Assembly (NCBI GenBank): GCA_902561585.1
Contig: CACEQK010000006.1
Location: forward strand, 1-52,308
Origin: an uncultured Pelagibacteraceae bacterium
GTDB lineage: Bacteria; Pseudomonadota; Alphaproteobacteria; Pelagibacterales; Pelagibacteraceae
DNA: 52,308 nt
Direction of reading: 5' to 3'
The translations under genes and the position numbers were made by a program. Positions 16,824 through 23,522 of the stretch are shown one piece after another; within the stretch, counting starts at the first letter, position 1, and each line of letters starts with the position of its first letter. The notes under the pieces were generated by a model that worked only from the letters and a program-made list of their open reading frames with translations, searched no databases and was not told the origin of the DNA.

Positions 16824-17140
16824 ATAGGGAATATTGTTTTTGCTAGATTACAACTTTTACAAATCTTGTAGCCATGCATAATTAAATTTTGTTTAACGCT
16901 TTCTTCCTCTTTTTTACATTCTTCACATACATCGTTTATTTCTAGTCCTTCCTTAACAACCCAAGCTCTATGGTAAAAATTATCCACGTTTTTTTGTATT
17001 AAAGATTTTGCAAAAATTTCAGCATGTTTTTTTTTAAATGGACCATGAATTTTTTTAGTTTTTTCATCAATAGTATCAATATTGTTAGGGTTTTTATGAA
17101 TTCCTTCTATGACAATAAATCCATCGTTTTCCATATTCAT
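16820..17140 (-). CDS. Small protein with two CxxC pairs, unknown function
   Basis: 106 residues that I do not recognise. No signal peptide. The N-terminal half (GFIVIEGIHKNPNNI, GPFKKKHAEIFAKSLIQ, FYHRAWVV) looks like a compact alpha/beta unit. The C-terminal half holds C72-E-E-C75 and C94-K-S-C97, spaced as a zinc ribbon or a small iron-sulfur/thiol site. ATG at 17140 (a second at 17134 is also possible). It is divergent from msrA with 18 bp between the starts, so the two may share a control region. Codon use and base composition look native. Confidence 0.6.
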   Translation of the reverse strand: MNMENDGFIVIEGIHKNPNNIDTIDEKTKKIHGPFKKKHAEIFAKSLIQKNVDNFYHRAWVVKEGLEINDVCEECKKEEESVKQNLIMHGYKICKSCNLAKTIFPI

Positions 17141-17158
17141 TAATATAACATACTTAAA

Positions 17159-17728
17159 ATGAGAATTTTTTTACTATTCGTCACATTAATAATCATAAAT
17201 CCAGTTTTACATGCTGAGGAAAAAAAAGCTTATTTTGCAGGTGGTTGCTTTTGGTGTATGGAGGAGTCATTTGATCAAGTGGAGGGAGTAATTTCAACAA
17301 TTTCTGGTTATTCTGGAGGACATTTAAAAAACCCAAAATATGCCGATGTAATTTATACAGACTCGGGACATGTAGAGGCAATTGAAGTCACTTATGACCC
17401 AGCTAAGATTGATTACCAAAAACTTTTAGACATATATTGGAAAAATATAGACCCATTCGATGCCAACGGTCAGTTTTGTGACAAGGGAAAAAGTTATAGA
17501 TCTGTAATTTTTTTTGAAAATCAGAAACAAAAAGAACTTATTGATAATTCATTTAGGAAATTAGAAAATATATTTAATAAAAAAATTGTCACATTAGTTT
17601 GGAAATTTGAAAAATTTTATGAAGCTGAAATTTATCATCAAGATTACTATGAAAAAAATTTTGTAAGATATTTAATGTATAAAAAAGGATGTCAAAGAGA
17701 GGAAACTTTAAAAAAAATATGGAATTAA
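17159..17728 (+). CDS. msrA: Peptide methionine sulfoxide reductase MsrA with signal peptide
   Basis: 189 residues. After a hydrophobic signal (cleavage likely after A19) the catalytic motif AGGCFWCMEESFDQVEGV gives the nucleophile C30. SGYSGGHLKNPKYADV, TDSGHVEAIEVTYDP and YHQDYYEKN follow, all MsrA hallmarks. MsrA reduces S-methionine sulfoxide in proteins. The signal peptide suggests export to the periplasm, which is unusual for MsrA but fits a seawater cell facing photo-oxidants. No MsrB is encoded nearby. The next gene overlaps its end by 10 bp in another frame. Confidence 0.93.
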   Translation: MRIFLLFVTLIIINPVLHAEEKKAYFAGGCFWCMEESFDQVEGVISTISGYSGGHLKNPKYADVIYTDSGHVEAIEVTYDPAKIDYQKLLDIYWKNIDPFDANGQFCDKGKSYRSVIFFENQKQKELIDNSFRKLENIFNKKIVTLVWKFEKFYEAEIYHQDYYEKNFVRYLMYKKGCQREETLKKIWN

Positions 17729-18174
17729 AAAAAATATATTTATTTATAATTGTAATTTTATTTAGCAATAAGCTTAATTGTGAAATAATAAATCCTAATG
17801 AAAAATTGTTACCTTATGATATTGTTAAAATACAATTAGAGGCACTAAAAGATAATAATAAAAACGATGAAGGTATAAAACAAACTTGGTTATTTGCCCA
17901 TCCTGATAATAAAAAAATTACAGGACCTTATGAACGATTTAGAATTATGATTTATGGAACTCAATATAGACCACTGCTCAACCATTCTTCACATAAAATT
18001 AATTTATTAATGAATACTCCTGATAAACATATTTTTAAAATTGAAATATTAGCAAAAGATAAAAAGTTATTGTTTTATGAATGGCATGTTCAAAAGGCTT
18101 CTGAAAAAAATTGTAATAACTGCTGGTTTACCTCAGCAGTATCAATGCCTATAGATCAAGGAAATACTATTTAA
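17719..18174 (+). CDS. DUF4864-like exported protein
   Basis: 151 residues from the ATG at 17719 (an in-frame ATG at 17689 would remove the signal-like N-terminus). It begins with a hydrophobic signal segment MELKKIYLFIIVILFSN. The mature part has PYDIVKIQLEALKDN, GIKQTWLFAHPDNKKITGP, YRPLLNHSSHKI and a C-terminal NCNNCWFTSAVSMP. This is the pattern of a domain of unknown function (DUF4864 type) found in cyanobacteria, marine bacteria and plastid-linked proteins. Probably periplasmic. It overlaps msrA and its stop shares one base with the ATG of the next gene, so it belongs to the msrA operon. Confidence 0.6.
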   Translation: MELKKIYLFIIVILFSNKLNCEIINPNEKLLPYDIVKIQLEALKDNNKNDEGIKQTWLFAHPDNKKITGPYERFRIMIYGTQYRPLLNHSSHKINLLMNTPDKHIFKIEILAKDKKLLFYEWHVQKASEKNCNNCWFTSAVSMPIDQGNTI

Positions 18175-18377
18175 TGAAAAAACCACCATATATGTATAGG
18201 CTATTAATAATTGCCTTAATACTAACTGTTATTCCGATAGGAACTACTCAAATAGCATCATTATATTTAGGTTCAAAGAATGGAGTTTTATTAGGTTTCT
18301 GCGTTGGAATTCCTTGTGTAACTTTTGCATGTTGGAAATTGTTTATGGATGATTGGAGAAATGAGGATGAAGAATGA
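18174..18377 (+). CDS. Small membrane protein of unknown function
   Basis: 67 residues with two predicted transmembrane helices (about residues 8-29 and 36-55) and an acidic tail DDWRNEDEE. No family recognised. Support for it being real: its ATG shares a base with the preceding stop, its stop overlaps the start of the photolyase-like gene by 4 bp, and the frame is tightly packed in an operon. Possibly a membrane partner of a neighbouring protein. Confidence 0.65.
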   Translation: MKKPPYMYRLLIIALILTVIPIGTTQIASLYLGSKNGVLLGFCVGIPCVTFACWKLFMDDWRNEDEE

Positions 18378-19504
18378 TCTTTAAAACATCTAGAGAAGAA
18401 GCTCTTCAAGATTTAGAAAATTATATTAATAAAGAGATTGTAAATTATTCTTCAGAAAGAAATTTTGATTTTGGGCCTGGTAGAAGAAAAAATGTTTCGT
18501 GTTTGTCTCCTTATATTTCTCATAGATTAATTACCGAATACGAAGTTGTAAAAAAAGTTTTAAGTAAATATCCTTATAAGAAAGTTGAAAAATATATCCA
18601 AGAAATATTTTGGAGAGTTTATTGGAAAGGTTGGTTGGAGCTTAGACCTCAAGTTTGGGCTGACTTTACTGAGGATCTTAAAGGTATAGAGGAAGATAAA
18701 AACTATCAGATAGCTGTATCTGGAAAAACTGAAATACAATGTTTTAATGACTGGGTGAATGAGCTTAAAGAAAACAATTATTTACACAATCATACTAGAA
18801 TGTGGTTCGCTAGTATTTGGATATTTACTTTAAACTTACCTTGGCAAAAAGGTGCAGAGTTTTTTATGAAATATTTATATGATGGAGATGCTGCTTCTAA
18901 CACACTGAGTTGGAGATGGGTTGCTGGACTTCAAACTAAAGGAAAGCACTATGTTGCTCAAGGATGGAATATTGCTAAATTTACTAACAATAAATACAAA
19001 AACATTAGTTTAAATGAGGATGCGACACCATTAATTGATAAGAGAGAGTATAAATTATCATCTTTAGAAATAAATAAAGAAGATTTAGAAAGTAAAACAC
19101 TTGTGTTTTTTGAAAGTGAACTAAATATTGAAACTTTAAATCTTAAAAATTATCAAAATATATATTGTGTTTTTCTCAGCAATGGAAAACGAAAAATTAA
19201 ATTTGATGAAAAGGTAGTTAATTTTAAAAAAAAAATTATTGAAGACCAAGCCAATAGATTTTCAAATATTAAAATAATTGATGAAATCAACTTTGATAAA
19301 TTAACAAATGAAATAAAAGATCTGGATGTAATTTACCCTTCAATAGGAGAAAATTTATCATTTTTAAAAAGTATAAAAAAAAAGAAGAATTTGAATTACA
19401 ATTTTATAGTGAGAGAAGGAGATGAATTTTGCTGGCAGTTTTCTAATAAAGGTTACTTTAATTTCAAATCAAATATATCAAAGATAATTCAAAAAATTAC
19501 TTAG
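18374..19504 (+). CDS. Photolyase/cryptochrome-like FAD-binding protein with the FAD domain at the N-terminus
   Basis: 376 residues. The FAD-binding half of the photolyase/cryptochrome family occupies about residues 1-215: EALQDLENYI, SCLSPYISHRLI (42-53), EIFWRVYWKGWL, HNHTRMWFASIW (138-149) and YDGDAASNTLSWRWVAGLQT (169-188), with the conserved D/N and Trp positions. The alpha/beta antenna domain that normally precedes it is absent from the front. Instead, about 150 residues after the FAD half (from TLVFFESELNIETL, residue 242) look like an alpha/beta sandwich and could be that domain moved to the C-terminus. Role: light-driven DNA repair or light sensing, not distinguishable here. It closes the msrA operon. 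Confidence 0.75.
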   Translation: MIFKTSREEALQDLENYINKEIVNYSSERNFDFGPGRRKNVSCLSPYISHRLITEYEVVKKVLSKYPYKKVEKYIQEIFWRVYWKGWLELRPQVWADFTEDLKGIEEDKNYQIAVSGKTEIQCFNDWVNELKENNYLHNHTRMWFASIWIFTLNLPWQKGAEFFMKYLYDGDAASNTLSWRWVAGLQTKGKHYVAQGWNIAKFTNNKYKNISLNEDATPLIDKREYKLSSLEINKEDLESKTLVFFESELNIETLNLKNYQNIYCVFLSNGKRKIKFDEKVVNFKKKIIEDQANRFSNIKIIDEINFDKLTNEIKDLDVIYPSIGENLSFLKSIKKKKNLNYNFIVREGDEFCWQFSNKGYFNFKSNISKIIQKIT

Positions 19505-19583
19505 AAGCACATCTTTTAGAACAATATTTAACTCTATCCCAGTTCAACCTCCATTTTTTTCTCCAGGCATCAATCTTACTGCA
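19497..19583 (-). pseudogene. Remnant of a DUF2256 zinc-finger-like protein gene
   Basis: Reading the minus strand in a frame different from the TPR gene gives a C-terminal piece of DUF2256: WRKKWRLNWDRVKYCSKRCA, ending at a TAA whose last base is 19497. The family consensus is CxxCxRPFxWRKKW, then W-D and YCSxRCR. Here the part before WRKKW (CSKIDA) does not match: only one cysteine, C-6 from the W, is kept and RPF is missing. So the 5' half appears lost where the TPR reading frame now runs. DUF2256 genes commonly sit next to photolyase genes, and this lies against the photolyase-like gene, which supports the assignment. Confidence 0.6.
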
Positions 19584-21100
19584 AGCTGAAGATATTTTTT
19601 CGACTCTTCAAATCTTTTCAATTTAAACAAGGCCCAACCTAACGAGTCGATTATATAAGGATCATTTGATCTAAGTTTGTTTGCTTTCTCCAACATGCTC
19701 AAAGATTGTTCGATTTTTACTCCTTGTTCAATCCATGAGTAGGCTAAATAATTTATTACGTATGCTTGGTCTGGGTTAGCTTTAAGTGAAGCTAATAAAT
19801 CTTTTTCTGCATTTTCCCATTCTCCTATTCTTTCATGCGCTACACCTCTTCCATCAGTAGCTTCAGCATATAAGGGATGATTATTTTTAACCTTACTTAT
19901 TATTTCAGAATAAAATTTAATAGACTCTTTGAACCTTTCATTATTTTTTAAAAATTCAGCATAATCAAAAGTTTCATAAATTTTTTTGTTAACTAAACTA
20001 TCATAGGTGTCAGAAATAATTTTGATACCTTTTTCTTTCTCTTCTTCCTGTAAATAAATTCTTGCAAGTTGTTTTGCTGAATACCAGCTATATGCTTCCC
20101 CTTTTTTACTTAAAGAATTATAAATTTTTTTTGCCTCTTTAAAATTTTCAATTTTATAAAAATTTTCAGCTAACAAAGTGTCGTATGAATGAAAATCCTC
20201 ATTTAAAAACTTTGCTAAATTTAAATAAAAATTTGAGAGAGGATAAATTGATTGAGATGATAGTGCATTAGCAGTTATATAAAGAATCTCAGCACTTACG
20301 TGTGCTTCATTTTTACAATTAAAAATAGATATATTTTTATTTTCGTTAAGGTCTTCTTTAAATTGATTTAATTTTAAATTCCTTGGGTAAGATTTAAGCG
20401 CAGAGTTAACAATTTGTTTTGCTTCCTTTATCTTCCCTGAGTTAGCCATATAAGATGCATAAAAATAATTATATCTAGAGAAATCAGTTTTTTTGTTAGA
20501 AATAAGTTCTTTATATAAATTTTCTGTATTAGGGCTATCAAAATAACAATTAAGAAAAATGTTTTGAATTTTTTTTAAATTTTCAAATCTTTCATCTATC
20601 TTTTTAATTTTAATCATAGAATTGTTAAGATTGCTGGTTTTGAGGTTAGACCAATTATTTAAAGAATTAGTTACGTAGTCATTTAAAACTGATCTTTTCG
20701 TTTCTTTTGCCTTTTGAAAGTTTTCTTTTGCAAGATCTAGTTTAGAGTGCTTTAGATAGTAAACACCCAAAACTAAACGGCTTTCAAAAATATTTACATT
20801 TTGTCTTTCTAATTTTTTAGAATAGTTAAACGCTTCTCTAAAATTACCAGAATTAACTAATGAGTATAAATATTTAGCTGAATAGTCAGGATGACTGGAC
20901 TCTAGGCCATCTAATTTTCTAAAAAACTTGTATGACTGGTCATATTCATTTTCATTAAAAGATAATATGCCAGCAAAATAATCAGAAACACGATCAGCTC
21001 TTTCAAATTTATCCAAAGATTTTGCATGAGATGTGAATAAAAAAGTAATGACAAATAATGCTAATCCTATACTCTTTAATTTTAATTTAGATAAATACAT
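19544..21100 (-). CDS. Exported TPR-repeat protein, probably C-terminally truncated
   Basis: 518 residues: a signal peptide (about 1-27, ending near SHAKS), then helical repeats throughout. Clear tetratricopeptide units lie near the C-terminus (AYVINYLAYSWIEQG; DPYIIDSLGWALFKLKRFEE). Expected in the periplasm as a scaffold; partner unknown. In similar alphaproteobacterial proteins the last block LQLAVRLMP is, from memory, followed by one or more further repeats; here it ends abruptly in GEKNGG and the DNA becomes a DUF2256 remnant. The ATG is only 2 bp from the divergent UDG start codon. Confidence 0.8.
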   Translation of the reverse strand: MYLSKLKLKSIGLALFVITFLFTSHAKSLDKFERADRVSDYFAGILSFNENEYDQSYKFFRKLDGLESSHPDYSAKYLYSLVNSGNFREAFNYSKKLERQNVNIFESRLVLGVYYLKHSKLDLAKENFQKAKETKRSVLNDYVTNSLNNWSNLKTSNLNNSMIKIKKIDERFENLKKIQNIFLNCYFDSPNTENLYKELISNKKTDFSRYNYFYASYMANSGKIKEAKQIVNSALKSYPRNLKLNQFKEDLNENKNISIFNCKNEAHVSAEILYITANALSSQSIYPLSNFYLNLAKFLNEDFHSYDTLLAENFYKIENFKEAKKIYNSLSKKGEAYSWYSAKQLARIYLQEEEKEKGIKIISDTYDSLVNKKIYETFDYAEFLKNNERFKESIKFYSEIISKVKNNHPLYAEATDGRGVAHERIGEWENAEKDLLASLKANPDQAYVINYLAYSWIEQGVKIEQSLSMLEKANKLRSNDPYIIDSLGWALFKLKRFEESKKYLQLAVRLMPGEKNGG

Positions 21101-21102
21101 AA

Positions 21103-21789
21103 ATGAATAAAAAAGATATTAATCCAGTTAAGTTAATTAATTATTACAAACTTATAAATCATAATTTAATTTACAATAACAAGGCAATCAATAGATATAA
21201 AAAGGATAATTTTGAGTTATCAGGAGATAAGGCTGAAAATTTAGATAAATTAAAAAAATCAATCTTAAGTTTAAATAATTGCGATCTTAAAAGACAAGCA
21301 AAAAATATTGTGTTTAGCGATGGGAACCCCAACTCTAAAATCATGCTTATCGGAGAAGCTCCAGGCGCTAATGAGGATGAGGAAGGTTTACCTTTTGTGG
21401 GTCGAGCAGGGGCTTTATTAGACAAAATGCTTGCTGCAATCGATTTAGATCGAAAAAAAGTTTATATATCTAATATCATTAATTACCGGCCGCCAGATAA
21501 CAGAAGACCAACCGATGAAGAAATTAAAAGATATCTTCCATTTATCACGAAACATATTGAGATTATAAGTCCAAAGATCTTAGTCTTACTTGGAAGTACA
21601 GCAATGAACGCATTAATAGGAAATGAAGTTGTAATATCTAAAATGAGGGGAAAGTGGATTGAAAAAAAATTTGGGAATTGCAAAACTTCAGTAATTATTA
21701 CATTTCACCCAGCTTTTTTAATGAGACAGCCAGTACAAAAAAAAATGGCTTGGATTGACTTAAAAATGATAAGAGACAAAAAAATCTAA
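21103..21789 (+). CDS. Family 4-type uracil-DNA glycosylase lacking the Fe-S cysteines
   Basis: 228 residues. Motifs: NIVFSDGNPNSKIMLIGEAP (68-87), GEAPGANEDEEGLPFVGRAG (84-103), YISNIINYRPPDNRRPT (121-137) and FHPAFLMRQP near the C-terminus. These define the type-4 uracil-DNA glycosylase fold that removes uracil from DNA. The canonical enzyme holds a 4Fe-4S cluster through an N-terminal CxxC and two cysteines around the RPPxNR segment. Here only C60 remains at the first site and both later positions are not cysteine (NYRPP; IKRYLPF), so the cluster is probably absent. ATG starts 2 bp from the divergent TPR gene. Confidence 0.85.
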   Translation: MNKKDINPVKLINYYKLINHNLIYNNKAINRYKKDNFELSGDKAENLDKLKKSILSLNNCDLKRQAKNIVFSDGNPNSKIMLIGEAPGANEDEEGLPFVGRAGALLDKMLAAIDLDRKKVYISNIINYRPPDNRRPTDEEIKRYLPFITKHIEIISPKILVLLGSTAMNALIGNEVVISKMRGKWIEKKFGNCKTSVIITFHPAFLMRQPVQKKMAWIDLKMIRDKKI

Positions 21790-21797
21790 AAGATAAA

Positions 21798-22370
21798 TTG
21801 AAAAATAAATTAATCACTGCTGGGGTTGATGAGGTTGGTAGAGGGTGTCTTGCTGGCCCAGTGGTTTCTGCTGCTGTGATACTTAAAAAAGGAATAAACT
21901 TAGATCTTTTAAAAGACTCTAAGAAAATTACTTTTAAGAAAAGAATAGAAATTTCAGATCATATAAAATCTTATTCTTATTACGCTATTGGACTAGCATC
22001 CGTAGATGAAATTCTATATTTAAATATTTTACAAGCTTCATTGTTATCGATGAAAAGGGCTTTAGAACAATTAACTATTAAACCAGATTTAACCTTAATA
22101 GATGGAAACTTTGCGCCAAGTGGCTTAAAAAATTATAAAACGATAATTAACGGTGACGAAAAAGTTAAAGTAATTAGCGCAGCTTCAATTATTGCAAAAG
22201 TATATAGAGACAACTTAATGATTAAACTCTCTGAAAAGTTCTCAAATTATGCTTGGGAAAGTAATTTTGGTTACGGTACAAAAGCTCACTTAGATGGATT
22301 AAAGAAATATGGTGTTACCTCGCATCATAGAAAAGGTTTCAAACCCATACACAAGATATTGTCGAACTAA
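21798..22370 (+). CDS. rnhB: Ribonuclease HII
   Basis: 190 residues, normal for RNase HII, which cuts RNA in RNA-DNA hybrids and at single ribonucleotides in DNA. Active-site motif AGVDEVGRGCLAGPVVSAAV puts D11 and E12 first; KDSKKI, LIDGN and SAASIIAKVYRD follow. The start codon seems to be TTG at 21798, 8 bp after the UDG stop. RNase HII next to ccrM is a recurring alphaproteobacterial arrangement, and the window also encodes RNase HI (rnhA). Confidence 0.95.
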   Translation: MKNKLITAGVDEVGRGCLAGPVVSAAVILKKGINLDLLKDSKKITFKKRIEISDHIKSYSYYAIGLASVDEILYLNILQASLLSMKRALEQLTIKPDLTLIDGNFAPSGLKNYKTIINGDEKVKVISAASIIAKVYRDNLMIKLSEKFSNYAWESNFGYGTKAHLDGLKKYGVTSHHRKGFKPIHKILSN

Positions 22371-22448
22371 GAATCTCTAACACAAGAGGAATCATTTTTT
22401 TATCAAAAGGGTTTGACCCTGGATTCAATTTCGGGTTGAATCAAAATA
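22371..22448 (+). promoter_or_regulatory. ccrM upstream region with four GANTC methylation sites
   Basis: The 78 bp between rnhB and ccrM contain four GANTC sites, the target of the CcrM methyltransferase: 22371-22375, 22389-22393, 22422-22426 and 22438-22442. The last two form an inverted repeat, GATTCAA (22422-22428) and TTGAATC (22436-22442). A second dyad, AGGGT-TTG-ACCCT, is at 22408-22420. A promoter-like TTGACC (22413-22418) with TTGAAT 17 bp later (22436-22441) would place a GANTC in the -10 element. This looks like methylation-sensitive autoregulation; the site density is seen, the regulation is inferred. Confidence 0.6.
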
Positions 22449-23522
22449 ATGTTAAAGTTTTCAAACCAAATCATTAATGGAGATTGTTTAAAGGAAATAA
22501 AAAAAATTCCTGATAAGTTTTTTGATTTAGTTTTTGCTGATCCACCTTACAACATGCAAATAGGAGAAAAATTAACTCGTCCGGATGCAAGTAAAGTGAA
22601 TGGGGTAAATGATAAGTGGGATCAATTTAATAGTTTCAAACATTACGATGAATTCTGCATTGCTTGGCTTATTGAATGTAAAAGAATTCTAAAAGATAAC
22701 GGAAGTATTTGGGTAATAGGATCATATCATAATATTTTTAGATTAGGTTACCATTTGCAAAATTTAGATTATTGGTTGCTTAACGATGTTATCTGGAGAA
22801 AAAATAATCCTATGCCAAATTTTAGAGGAACTAGATTTACTAATGCACATGAAACCTTAATCTGGGCTTCAAAAAATAAGAAATCAAAATACACATTTAA
22901 TTATCAATCGTTAAAATGCTTAAATGATGACTTGCAGATGAGATCGGACTGGACATTACCAATTTGTAACGGAAAAGAAAGACTAAAGAAAAACGGAAAA
23001 AAAATTCATTCTACACAGAAACCAGAGGCGCTTTTACATAGAATTATTTTAGCTACTACAAACAAAGGTGATGCTATCTTTGATCCTTTTTTAGGCACTG
23101 GAACAACGGCAGTAGTAGCTAAAAAATTAGGAAGAAAGTACTTTGGCATCGAAAGAGATAAAAAATATTTTAAAGCTGCAAGTGAAAGATTAAGTAAAAC
23201 AAAAGCTATAGAAGATAACTATTTAGATACTATTGAAAATAATAAATCTAAACCAAGAATACCTTTTGGTTCTCTTGTTGAGTTAGGAATATTAAAGCCA
23301 GGTACTACCCTATTTGATCCGAAAAAGAAGATTAATGCTAAAATTATGGCTGATGGAAGTATTAAATATAAAGAGTCAGAAGGTTCTATTCATAAAGTAG
23401 CAGCAAGAATAATGGGCGCCGAAAGCTATAATGGATGGACTTATTGGCATTGTAATATAAATGGATCTACTGTTGTAATTGATAGTTTAAGACAAAAATT
23501 CATTACTGAAGCAAAAGCTTAA
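22449..23522 (+). CDS. ccrM: Cell-cycle DNA adenine methyltransferase CcrM (GANTC-specific)
   Basis: 357 residues. The beta-class N6-adenine methyltransferase motifs are DLVFADPPYNMQIG (catalytic DPPY at 31-34), STQKPEALLHRII, and the SAM site FDPFLGTGTTAVVAKKLGRK. After that comes a C-terminal RAMA-type domain (GSLVELGILKPGTTLFDP, then SIHKVAARIMGAESYNGWTY) characteristic of CcrM. The enzyme methylates GANTC on hemimethylated DNA after replication and controls cell-cycle transcription in Alphaproteobacteria. It follows rnhB and has its own site-rich upstream region. Convergent with the monooxygenase gene, with 4 bp overlap. Confidence 0.95.
   Translation: MLKFSNQIINGDCLKEIKKIPDKFFDLVFADPPYNMQIGEKLTRPDASKVNGVNDKWDQFNSFKHYDEFCIAWLIECKRILKDNGSIWVIGSYHNIFRLGYHLQNLDYWLLNDVIWRKNNPMPNFRGTRFTNAHETLIWASKNKKSKYTFNYQSLKCLNDDLQMRSDWTLPICNGKERLKKNGKKIHSTQKPEALLHRIILATTNKGDAIFDPFLGTGTTAVVAKKLGRKYFGIERDKKYFKAASERLSKTKAIEDNYLDTIENNKSKPRIPFGSLVELGILKPGTTLFDPKKKINAKIMADGSIKYKESEGSIHKVAARIMGAESYNGWTYWHCNINGSTVVIDSLRQKFITEAKA

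Noticed and set aside
22408-22420. AGGGT-TTG-ACCCT as a transcription terminator of rnhB
   Set aside because: Stem of 5 bp with a 3-nt loop and no T-run after it; more likely part of the ccrM control region.
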